Assembly: GCF_037975245.1 (NCBI RefSeq)
Contig: NC_092573.1
Coordinates: 23,341,265 to 23,405,264, forward strand
Length of the DNA stretch: 64,000 bases
From: Apostichopus japonicus
Lineage: Eukaryota > Echinodermata > Holothuroidea > Aspidochirotida > Stichopodidae
Reading direction: 5' to 3'
Positions 49,101 through 58,203 of this stretch are shown here, piece by piece; positions within the stretch are counted from its first letter, which is position 1, and the number at the start of each line of letters is the position of its first letter. The notes beneath the pieces are model-generated. The model was not told the origin of the DNA and made no database searches. It saw only the letters and a list, made by a program, of their open reading frames with translations. The position numbers were made by a program, and so were the translations under genes.

Positions 49101-52100
49101 TCTTTGCAAATGGTACCCTTGTAGTGAAACTGTACCCTTGCAAACTGTGGACAAGAACCACATCCAATTTCATCTGATACAACCTTCAATGTAATACCAA
49201 TGGAATTTCAAGAGAAATTTGTAAAATTTTCAAATTAAACGTACAGTATTGATACCAACGGGGAAATGACAACTACATCTTATGCAAGTTGATTTTGAAA
49301 TTTGTGCACTTATTTACTGCTCCCGAAGGTTATTAAAGTAAAATACCAATTTTCAATGATTAAGTTTGCTTACAATATTCATCAATATGAAGCAGATAAA
49401 ATGATCTCCCAAGGTTGGACTTGCAAAGTTTTGAAGAAAACAGACTTATTATTCATTTCAAAATGATAATGAAAAATACTGCTAAAATAGGAATGTTCAA
49501 TCACTTGAGGGTGCACACTGTGTGATATTCATGGATCGTTTGGCTAAAACAATGACAAAATTATTTATGGCCAAATCTGAATGATAGCACTGACGAAAAA
49601 TGAGCATTGGACACTACCAGCTATTATGCTGTCTCATGTATACAAAGTATGTATCCAAGAGCCAGTGTTGGTTTCAAGTTTTCATGCTTGCCAAACGTTT
49701 TGATTTAAGAGGTGTTTGTTACATATTGATTAACTGTTAGGAGAGCCGCATGGTTATCAATCAAACAAACATTAAAGCAACTTTTCTTGTGCTGATTTGG
49801 TCATTTTATTATAATTTTTTAACTATTCGATATTAAAATCATACTACAATGCATTGAATTAGTTCATTTGCATAATCAATCCAGTTTTGTTTCAAAACTG
49901 AAGATAAAGTACAAAGAGAATTGACCAATTTCTGACATACTGTATTAGTGTTGAACAGTAAAATGAAAAAAGTTTTTGGTTGAGGTTATTGTAACTTGTG
50001 AGCACTGACTGACATCACTGACATTGGTGAACAAAATAGAGAGATGCCTTCAATTGATTCATGCAATCTCGATACTAGGAGCATTCATTATTTGAAGGAA
50101 TTGGTATGATTTCTGCAAAAATGAATACCTTATGCTGGAAGCTGCTTTAAAGAGAAACTTGTCCTAAAGGTACTTGAAAATGGTTTCTCTACAATCATAG
50201 GTTACATGACAGTGCTTAAGTCTTAAAACTTTAAACTCTCATTTTCACCGAGAATATTGAACTTGCTATGCGACAGTCTTAGATGACTCAACCAGAAAAC
50301 GAAAACGTGTAGTGGTTCAGATGCCTAAAAATGTTCACACTGTGGAGGGTGAGCCAAACACGTTAATATACATGATTTTGTGCCCACCAAAATGAAGATT
50401 ATCTAATAACTAATGCGGCAACATATAAAGAAAGGTATCAGGAATAATTTATCATGTTGACAAGACATCTGACCATTTAATTCACTGGTAAGGATTTTAC
50501 AGTATAGAATTTTTATTCCAATTCTTGATACAAATCCCTTTAAGATTTCTTAATAGACTGAGAGCTCTACATGAGATTGTGAAATATGTTGACAAGCTAC
50601 AAGTCAACTCTGAGGGTGAAACTGGATATGGGCCACTTGAGTGTGCTTAAAGCAATACTACATATCAACTTTCCAGGATGACTGCAAAGAGCCCCTTCAC
50701 GAAACTTAACTGAACTGAATTTGACCAAACTATGTTCACCAAAAGCAAATCTTACCATCGGAGAATAGATTGATTGGAGCATTAATTTTGGAGTTACCAT
50801 ATTTGAAAGGTTTTTCGTTACGCAAGTTAACAAATTTACGTTGTAGATAATTTAAGTACTGTACTTGAAATCAATGACACTAGGCCTTCGGATAAAAGGG
50901 GTTCGGATAATCTGCGTTAACTGTATGAACTAAATCGGACATATTGTACTGATGAACCGACATTGACATTTTAATAATTTTACGTAAGCCCAACCCATTC
51001 ATTAATATTCAAGAGATGGGAACCACAAACAATAGGGCACATTTACACATCATGAGGCATCTACCTACGCAGTATGACATTGATTCAACTTGTTGGTCAT
51101 GAGATATGGTGTTTACAAGCTTTTCACTGTGATAACACTGTAGCCACACCCATTCATGAATAATTATGAGAATTAATTTCTTGATTATATAACCATGTGC
51201 CTATCATCACCTGATATCACCATACCCAGTGTATGAACTGATCAGATATATGGCTGAAGAGATATTGCCATTAGAATTATAATTTTTAAGCCCGCCCACT
51301 CATTAATACTCAATAATCTCAACTAGTGCTTCTTTAGATATCGTGTTTACAAGCTGGCCGTCACATACACACACACACAACATAGACACACACACATGCC
51401 AGCATGATTGCAAAAGTTACTGAGCTCTCGGCTTCATAACCAAAATCTTTTGTGGATTAGAAAACATTAAAAATTTCCTCTTTTTATTGTTGTTGTAAAT
51501 TTGATGGCAAAGTTTGCCATCATAAAATATTCTGTTAGTAAAGAACAACTTTAAGAATATTAAACAAAAATGTAAATCGTTATGATTTAAAAACTATACA
51601 ATTTTGTCATTTATCACCTGCAAGGATAACTTATGTAAGAGAGTATAGGCTGCCAAAAGTTACTGCACCATGTAGATAGATAAATAATGTAACTTGGAGA
51701 AATCCAATGATGTCAAAGGATATGTTGTCCTTCACTCACTCCACACCCCCACCCCCACCCTATCCAATCTTTTTCACTCTGTCTCCTTTGGTCACATCTT
51801 CAGCCTTAGTACCCAACATTCCTTTATCTTTCACTTTGTAGCACGGATTAGTGTATCTTACGGTATTATTTACCTCCCAACACGGCTCCTGATATCCTGC
51901 ACCGAGCTAGCTTGCTGAAGTTCAAGGTGTTTTATAGAATTTCCTGTCAAAAGGTCTGCTTTGTCTCTGCCAGAAACTTGAGCCTGTAAATTCTATAAAA
52001 TGGTAATAAATTTTTTTTTTAAAAAACAAGACCAAAGTAAAAGGCATGTCATAAATACAAGTAGCTAATGTTTTACTTAGGACATTCATGTGAGGGATGG

Positions 52101-52833
52101 GACTAGCCATGGTCATTGTCTACCCCACTTGAATATGAGAAACAATTTTACCTATATTGTGTGTGCCAAGGTATCTGCATGCCCGAGTCATATATGTTTG
52201 GTCCAGGGTACCACCACTGATGGAGTCCTGAGGCACAATCCCTGAATGTCTTCATTTTGCAAAAAACAGTAGCATTCCTTTGAGACATTTTGTTGCTTAC
52301 CAACAAAAGATATATTGCTTTAAATGGTAAGTCTGTACATGAAACTTTGTTCATAGTGGCGTGCAGGGGTGGATGGTTAGGGATGGGTACAGAAATATCC
52401 TCTGTTTCCTCTCAAACCTAATTTGGGGAGGGTATGGGCTTAAAATCCTTGAGTACCTCAGTAGGATTTCTATGATTTGTACGACTCAATCAATACTCAC
52501 AGCTACTTCTGCACTCAGTTTCTTTAAGGCCATAGTAACAGAGTGCGAATGCTCTTCTAGGAGACGGCTTATTCTTCGATCTTGCCAGACTTCATAGGAT
52601 GGACTCCTGCTTGACATTAATTCCCCAGCTTCATCCTTCAGTTCGTCTGCCCTTTGAACCCAATCCTTGGATGACCTCACGGTCGAGTTTATCCGGGCCA
52701 CTAACCTGTCATCCTGTATATCTGGGCTTCTTATTCGGTCACTTTTGACATTTGTAGTAGTATTGTGTCTCACTGGTTGGGTAGGCCATGAGAGAAGTGG
52801 CAGAACAGAACTCTGCTGATGATTATGGGACAT
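45799..52833 (-). CDS. FAM81: FAM81-family coiled-coil protein, complete, 5 coding exons
   Basis: Coding exons in transcript order are 52833-52501, 51983-51874, 48567-48438, 47217-46975 and 46137-45799, giving 384 aa (vertebrate FAM81A is about 370 aa). All junctions are in frame: phase 0, then phase 2 (Arg148 split as AG|G), then phase 0, phase 0. Recognition rests on family landmarks in the right order: DDRLVARI near residue 41, an LLEEH segment near 91-95, IKHLELQQ in exon 2, GRCDASIA across the exon 2/3 junction, and the C-terminal MRKVLEGKQRLSEEALRKEI pattern. The whole protein is charged, Gln/Glu/Lys-rich and predicted helical with heptad spacing, with no membrane segment or catalytic motif. 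Vertebrate FAM81 proteins are structural coiled-coil proteins linked to postsynaptic densities (FAM81A) and to ciliated or sperm tissue (FAM81B). A single FAM81 ancestral to both is expected in an invertebrate; the A/B split should not be forced here. Confidence 0.9.
46975..47217 (-). CDS. FAM81: FAM81 exon 4
   Basis: 81 codons, VSRMQVDIQERT to HGQNQQKQ. It is strongly coiled-coil (heptads rich in Leu, Glu, Lys and Gln). The acceptor is ATTCAACAG and the donor CAG|GTCACA. Confidence 0.91.
48438..48567 (-). CDS. FAM81: FAM81 exon 3
   Basis: One base plus 43 codons, CDASIAVISSDIRS to KVTDQK. The acceptor is the less common AAG type (TTTTTACAAAG). The donor is AAAAG|GTACTG. Upstream in the intron lies about 130 bp of AT simple repeat that reads T-rich on the transcript. 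Confidence 0.9.
48573..48703. repeat. A/T simple repeat (AAATA)n beside FAM81 exon 3
   Basis: About 130 bp of AAATA/AATAA units directly upstream of the exon 3 acceptor on the minus strand, so the transcript has a long T-rich stretch there. Confidence 0.9.
49008..49078 (-). mobile_element. tRNA-like SINE head, degenerate
   Basis: Minus strand CCTGGTAGAGCCCAGGATG and GGTCACTGGGTTTAATCC. It resembles the 3.1-kb head around the B box. It lies in the FAM81 intron between exons 2 and 3. Confidence 0.35.
51366..51398. repeat. (CA)n microsatellite
   Basis: CA repeat interrupted by a short ACATAG segment, in the FAM81 intron between exons 2 and 3. Confidence 0.85.
51874..51983 (-). CDS. FAM81: FAM81 exon 2
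   Basis: 36 codons plus two bases, AQVSGRDKADLL to DIRSRVG. The acceptor is TTTACAG and the donor AG|GTAAAT. It contains the family segment LELQQ..S..DIR.RV. Confidence 0.9.
52501..52833 (-). CDS. FAM81: FAM81 exon 1 (start codon)
   Basis: 111 codons from MSHNHQQSS, with donor GCT|GTGAGT. The first 38 residues are Ser/Pro/Thr-rich and likely disordered; the coiled coil begins around residue 41. A possible acceptor (TGTGTAG) lies 7 bp before the ATG. If it is used, the leader would carry a second out-of-frame ATG 7 bp upstream that opens a very short upstream frame. The start was chosen as the first ATG in the frame that leads into conserved sequence. Confidence 0.87.
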
Positions 52834-54099
52834 CTTTCATCTACACATTGGCATATACATGATGAATTCATAAATCATCTGTATTATTTGCTGTGACACC
52901 AAACCTGATGTTTTTTTAGGAAATAAGAGAAGAGCATTAATTATAGCAAGTGTGCCTAAGTTGTGGGTGATAGCCTTCATCCTTAAAATTTGCACACAGG
53001 ACTAGTCTAGGTCCTTTTCTATAACAACCATGATATACAAGGGCAATAGGAATCATCCTGTTTTCATAATGGCCATGTCTGTACTTCACTTTGAATCCCA
53101 TGGCTAACCAAATTTTTATGATCATTGAGGGTAAGGGAGTAGGATAGGGTGGCCAGATGTCAGGCATTTAGGCAGAACAGTCAGGCAATTCAGTGCACTG
53201 CCCTCCATCAGGCCGGACACAAACATATCTAACGCATAAATTTCAAAGAAAGGGATTTGAAGCAAAACTATACAAATCCTAAACCCACACATTTCCTTGT
53301 TTTGTTCATGTGTCCAGGCTTGACAGATGGGTGGGTGAGGCAGATACTACAGCTCAGGGCTGGGATCCATTGGTAGGGGGGGGGGGTGGCCAAGAACATA
53401 TAAAAGGGGAATATGAGATGAAGACTACTTATTGTAAAATGAAGAATATGTTTACTCCATTATGATGTTTTCAGTGGCCATCCTAGAGTAGAACAATGTA
53501 AGCATAGCAAAGTAACAAAATGGAATGTAAGACTGAATATTTGTAGGGTGAGCAAATACAAATTTAACAAAGTTGGAGAGGGATTGACAAGCCGGTGCTC
53601 ATGCACAATCATCACAGCATTGGATAGATTTCAAATTAGCATCTGTTGGCTTGGGAATACTAAGCAACTATATGCCAAGTAACACTAACATAGCCTCTAG
53701 TCAATATAAGTAACTAACTTAAGAGGCCTAGGCTTGACCTAGCTAAAGGCTAGGACCTATAGCTATAGTTAGGCTTAACACTAAAACAGTAAGGCTTATC
53801 CTCAAGATTATGCGACAAGTAACTATGCTAGCCTACTACTATAGTAATGTATCCCATCTAGATCTAAGCCAGACCGAAGTTAGGCATATCTTAGGCTACC
53901 AAGTTAAAAATTGGCTCGTCGAAACAGCAGTAAAAGAGTAACCATACCCTAACTTGCCTTTGTGTTACGGTTGACAACCTTTCAGTTTTACTTCTTCAAC
54001 AACCTCGTTCCTCATATCCTATGGTAGAATAGTTTATGTCAGAAAGAGTCCTGGCATTCAGAAGCACTGAGTTACAAACTGTTGTGCTTTTTACGTAAC

Positions 54100-54750
54100 T
54101 GGTTGTACGTACACCGTACAACACTATTACTATTAGACACCTGAGCTGCATGAATCGCCAGCGTATATCACAACCATGACAACACCGGGTGAAAGTGCGG
54201 TCGTAGTGGTGGCAATGTTTATTAAATATTTCGAGTTACAAGTTTGCGAAATTAAAACGCTTCAATATAAAGCACATACAATTTTGGCAAACCCTTTCTC
54301 ATGATCACAAGTTCGAGTTTTGAAAGTGAGTCAGGTTTTCTAGCTGATCATTTTCATCAACGATCACTGTCGACATCGGCAAAAATAGGCCAGCAATAAC
54401 TTCTCGTCGCCGAGTGTACATAACGGACGCCACGCTGTTCTTCTCAGTCATAGGGGTGAGGTTTTGAGAGAAAACAAAAAATGCAGAGGACTCGCAACTC
54501 GTTCTGCTCAAATATTTTGTCTTCTCGGCCTTTTGGCTATAATCATGTGTAGTATATGTTCCCTTTCGAGGGGAATGGTCACAGTCTCGATGCAAGGGGA
54601 CTGGGATTGAGAGCGGATCAGTCGTTCGGTAGTTTGGTTTTCATGCCCAGGTTTTCTCTTCCACATAATTAAAATACTAATTTGTGAAGAGGCGACGCTG
54701 TTCGGGGCGAGTGAAACGGACGACAAACATGGATCCTCTGTGTAGGCCCC
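54100..54750 (-). promoter_or_regulatory. CpG-rich 5' region of FAM81
   Basis: About 650 bp with far more CpG than its surroundings, 1.3-1.9 kb before the FAM81 start codon on the same (minus) strand. Two overlapping minus-strand frames are open here (54595-54305 and 54726-54508), probably because of base composition. I recognise no protein in either. A possible 5' UTR exon end with a GC-type donor (AAAG|GCAAGT) lies at 53958. Assignment as the FAM81 promoter is by position. Confidence 0.4.
54521..54561 (+). ncRNA. U2 snRNA-like 5' fragment, truncated
   Basis: 41 bp matching metazoan U2 snRNA from its CUUCUCGGCC near the 5' end through the branch-site recognition region; I count 4 mismatches. 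GTGTAGTAT, including the GUAGUA that pairs with the branch point, is intact. The match stops abruptly: stem IIa and the Sm site are absent. The following sequence folds into a different hairpin with a TTCG loop. Most likely a 3'-truncated retropseudogene or a broken U2 locus, not a working snRNA gene. Confidence 0.6.
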
Positions 54751-55715
54751 TATTCATAAAAATCAAGTATTTGCATGTTTTTGCGCCACACCGAGTGCGC
54801 TTGTTATTTACAACCACCCCCCCCCCACCCTCTTATTCCCGGTCTTATCGAAAATGACACAGATAATATAAATTAAAATCAAATTAAAATGGTATCACAA
54901 ATTTAAAAAATTGTATCACAAATTAAAATGGTATCAAAGAACACCATGTTGGAATTCAGAATATCAAAGAATTGCTTATGCATGCGACTTTGGCAAGCTT
55001 GAATTATTCTCCTTATGAGAGTGTCTCTGCTACTGTTCTATGAGCACTTCGCCTTACAGTGACTGCTAATTTTGAAGTAGAGCTTAATTATTCAAATGTT
55101 TTTAGTTTCCAATTTTCATGTCCAATAAATCGGTATGCCTACATACATATATCAATCAATCAGAAATATTAACAAAGTTGTCTTTGGAACATTTGTGAAA
55201 ATTCTCGTAAACGAAGAAAAACTAATTTGTTGCCAAGGTGAAGCACTACATGAAAATATTACATGTACCAGAGTATTTCAAATGGGAGACAAAGACACTT
55301 CACAAGTATCTTTAGTAATAAAACAATTATACTTGTTCTTCCTGAAAATTTAGTTAACTTCAGTGTGCTAATACCTCACAAAGTATGACACAAAATAAAA
55401 GAGACCATAACAAGTTTGTGATGTTTTCTCCATATATTTCAGAAAAAAATTAAAATAACAGAAATAACTTTGGACTCAACTAGAGCGCATAATTCTACTT
55501 AAAAATATTTGACTTCTTTTCCCCAAAAATTTCGTAAAACATAATATTCAGTTAGGCAGTGAAAGATGTGCTTCTTAGTCTCAGTGCCTGCACATGTTGG
55601 AAACTTTTGCTTCAGGAAATTCCAATTAACTTATCAAGAAAGGCAAAATTAATAAAAGGAAAGAAACAAACAAATAATACATACCTCTTGTTAAAGTAGA
55701 CTACCTGATCAAAGC

Positions 55716-55721
55716 TTTATT
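55716..55721 (-). terminator. AATAAA overlapping a stop codon
   Basis: On the minus strand GAATAAAGC contains both the TAA stop of the 55987-55717 frame and a canonical poly(A) hexamer. GT- and T-rich sequence follows within 40 bp. Confidence 0.45.
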
Positions 55722-55987
55722 CTAATTTCTTGCACAATTCTTTGACTTGTGTCAACAAATTTTGAAATTCCTTTCTTAAGGAAATTGATCCCTGGTGGTT
55801 CAAATATGAATGTAATAAATCTATGTAATCACAACAAGAGGCCAGGCGGTTCCTTGCTGGACTCACGTTTATAAAAACTTTGTGAAAACGTTCAAGTGTT
55901 TGAAAACTAATTTCAAAGTTTGCCACTTTTTGCACGACTAGACAGTGAGGACCCTGTTTAGCTACTACTGTAGGCTTAATTTTGATA
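55717..55987 (-). CDS. Candidate terminal exon of an unrecognised gene
   Basis: One base plus 89 codons and TAA, preceded by a usable acceptor (TTTATTCTCAG). The peptide (IKIKPTVVAKQGPHC to KELCKKLE) has normal globular-protein composition, amphipathic helices near its end and no low complexity. The stop codon is embedded in GAATAAAGC, so TAA overlaps an AATAAA poly(A) signal, followed by a T/GT-rich stretch, exactly as a compact 3' end should look. I do not recognise the family. A possible upstream exon starts at 56488 (reads VLRFEKVNFPLLANEV), but its apparent donor does not match this exon's phase. An open frame at 57301-57074 may also belong. A real gene seems likelier than chance, but its structure is unresolved. 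Confidence 0.45.
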
Positions 55988-57610
55988 CTGAGAATAAACA
56001 TTAATTTCTCAAAGAATTTTTCAAAATTATTTTTCTACAAACAAAAGTAGATACGTTGCCTGATAAAATTTTCATAGCAGGTGACATTACTGTGGAAAGA
56101 GTAACCCAGCTTTAGCCCAGACATTGATTTATGCTATTCCACACCAGCATTAAAGGGTGTGAAGACTCGCGCACAAAGAAACGTCTCTTGCCGATAATCT
56201 ATTCTAGTTTCGAATGAGGTGTAACAGAAGTGTTAGACACCACCATCGATCCCAGAAAATATGTACACAGCTTGCTACCTTCGTTAATTAGACACTAGTG
56301 TACAGTCAGTACATACAGCTGTGGTCAATTCCAACAGCACAGTGTAAAAACAATACAGCTATGGACATCTCTGGTCCAGCTAAAGATAACAAGGTATCAG
56401 GTTTCATTACTGTCTGCATTTTGTAGCGACACGAACAAAACCTCATTTGCAAGCAACGGAAAGTTAACTTTTTCAAAGCGCAGCACCCTGTTTGGGGCGA
56501 GTCTTCAATGCCTTTAATACCGTCCTTTGGGGTACAAAAAAGAAGGAAGTGAATGTACATGATGAAGGAAATTTTATGTGTGGCATCGAGAAATCCATGC
56601 TTTTGACAGACTTTTACCTTTAATCATGATAAACTAATACTGTTAAAAAACTATTCTATCGTAAATTTATCCCGTCCGATTGTAATCGTTAGGAGTTCCT
56701 CGCAAAACCAGTGGTCACGTTTGCAACCTTCTAGTCCAACTCTACAGAGGAGCCCAATCAGAGAGAAGTGAGCCAACATGTAATCTTTCCCAGCCTTTAA
56801 AGAACTTTACATTCAAACATAACAAATTTTGTGTGCATCAATAATCTGTTTGAACACAGTGTGGAAAAGGAATTGAAGGTATCGACCACAGGATCACTAC
56901 ATGAAGATATTATTCTCTTCCCCTCTCCAAGGAAATGCAGAGTACAGATCCCTTCCGACCAGACAACAGCAAGTCTTGGGAGGGGGGAGGTACAGCCCGG
57001 GGCACAGGGTCAATTAGGGGGCCCACAGAAACTAATGGATGGAGATTAAAGTCTTCTCATTTGCATCATCTTCTTAAAAGGAGAAAATGTGAAGACTTCT
57101 GAAAAAAGAGTGCCTGATGAGATAATTGTCCCTTGGACCTTGACTTGGCTCTTGGGCCAAGTGGATCTCTTGATATGATAGGAAGCTGTACCACAGCATG
57201 TACATCTGCGCATGGGTAGCAATTGTATCCATTACACGCAGGACTGTGCTTCCTTTCGGTTGGTCAAAACAATTACTAATTAACCAATTAATGAACTTCA
57301 CAGATCATTTCTAATACCATCTAAATTCAGCATGATCAATCTGTTAAGAAGTTGTCAGTTGTTTCTAGAGCTCAAAATTCTAATGCAGACAATCAGACCC
57401 TAGAATGCTTCTGTGGGAAGAAATTCCATTTTTGCAGCAAGAGTGAGGTGATAAATAAAAGGGTTTTGAAATAACATGTCTGACCATTCTGGAGGTTTTT
57501 CTAGCAAAATTCAGGAAAACACTGATCTAATCTTTTTAGAATTTGACACTACCAATGGAGTTATTTGATGGTGTTTAATATGGTTCAATTGTAGGTACAG
57601 TATGTCTTTT

Positions 57611-57835
57611 AGATCCTCCTGCAAGCAGGAACTCGCAAAGAAGCCATCATTGGCTTATCAAAGTCACAAGCTGACCGAAGTCAGTCTCTTAGATTCATAT
57701 ATTAACGTCCATGATTATGAATTGTCAATTGTCAACAACTCTGTAACTAGACGACATACATTAATCTTGGAGTGACTCGAACTTGGGACCTTATGATTGA
57801 AAGGCACCGGCATTAACCACTGAGCTAACACTCCT
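57611..57835 (-). mobile_element. tRNA-derived SINE, copy 3
   Basis: Minus-strand copy of the 6181 family: tRNA head at 57835-57770, body to 57611. It lies just beyond the predicted APH-1 cleavage site. Confidence 0.85.
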
Positions 57836-57897
57836 TAAGTACATCAACCTAGATGAAGATCCCAAGGAACCACAAAGAAGTCTTTCATGTTGAGCTA

Positions 57898-57903
57898 TTT
57901 ATT
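57898..57903 (-). terminator. APH-1 poly(A) signal AATAAA
   Basis: AATAAA on the minus strand 145 bp after the APH-1 stop codon. It is the first canonical signal found downstream. The nearby SINE (57611-57835) starts about 60 bp further on, just outside the predicted transcript. Confidence 0.55.
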
Positions 57904-58047
57904 GACAGAGCTCTTGCAAAGTCAGGAAAGCTTTAAAAAAAGAAAAAAATCATCAGCTGTGTACAAAAAGAGATAAACTAAGAAGCTTTGAAGCTGGTGT
58001 TAACTGGTGTTAGATTGCATGAAATAATCTTCTTCTTCATCTGTGCC

Positions 58048-58203
58048 TCATAGATGGTACTGCCTCCTCTTACAAGAACATGCTGCAATAATACTCTGAA
58101 TGGAGCCACCTGCAGCGATAAATGCCACCACGGACATTGCCACAAGGTTGATGGCGGCGAGTGGCAAGGCAACTTGGTATAGGATATCACCTTTAAGCAA
58201 GGT
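58048..58203 (-). CDS. APH1: APH-1 exon 6 (C-terminus and stop)
   Basis: 51 codons plus TGA, TLLKGDILYQVALP to CKRRQYHL. It encodes the last TM with the AAGGSIQSI pattern and a short basic tail. The acceptor is TTTCTTCCATAG. Confidence 0.92.
   Translation of the reverse strand, partial: TLLKGDILYQVALPLAAINLVAMSVVAFIAAGGSIQSIIAACSCKRRQYHL

Larger units (their letters stand above)
48704..51873. other. FAM81 intron between coding exons 2 and 3
   Basis: 3.3-kb intron. It holds a degenerate tRNA-like head (49008) and a CA repeat (51366). No other gene seen inside. Confidence 0.7.
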
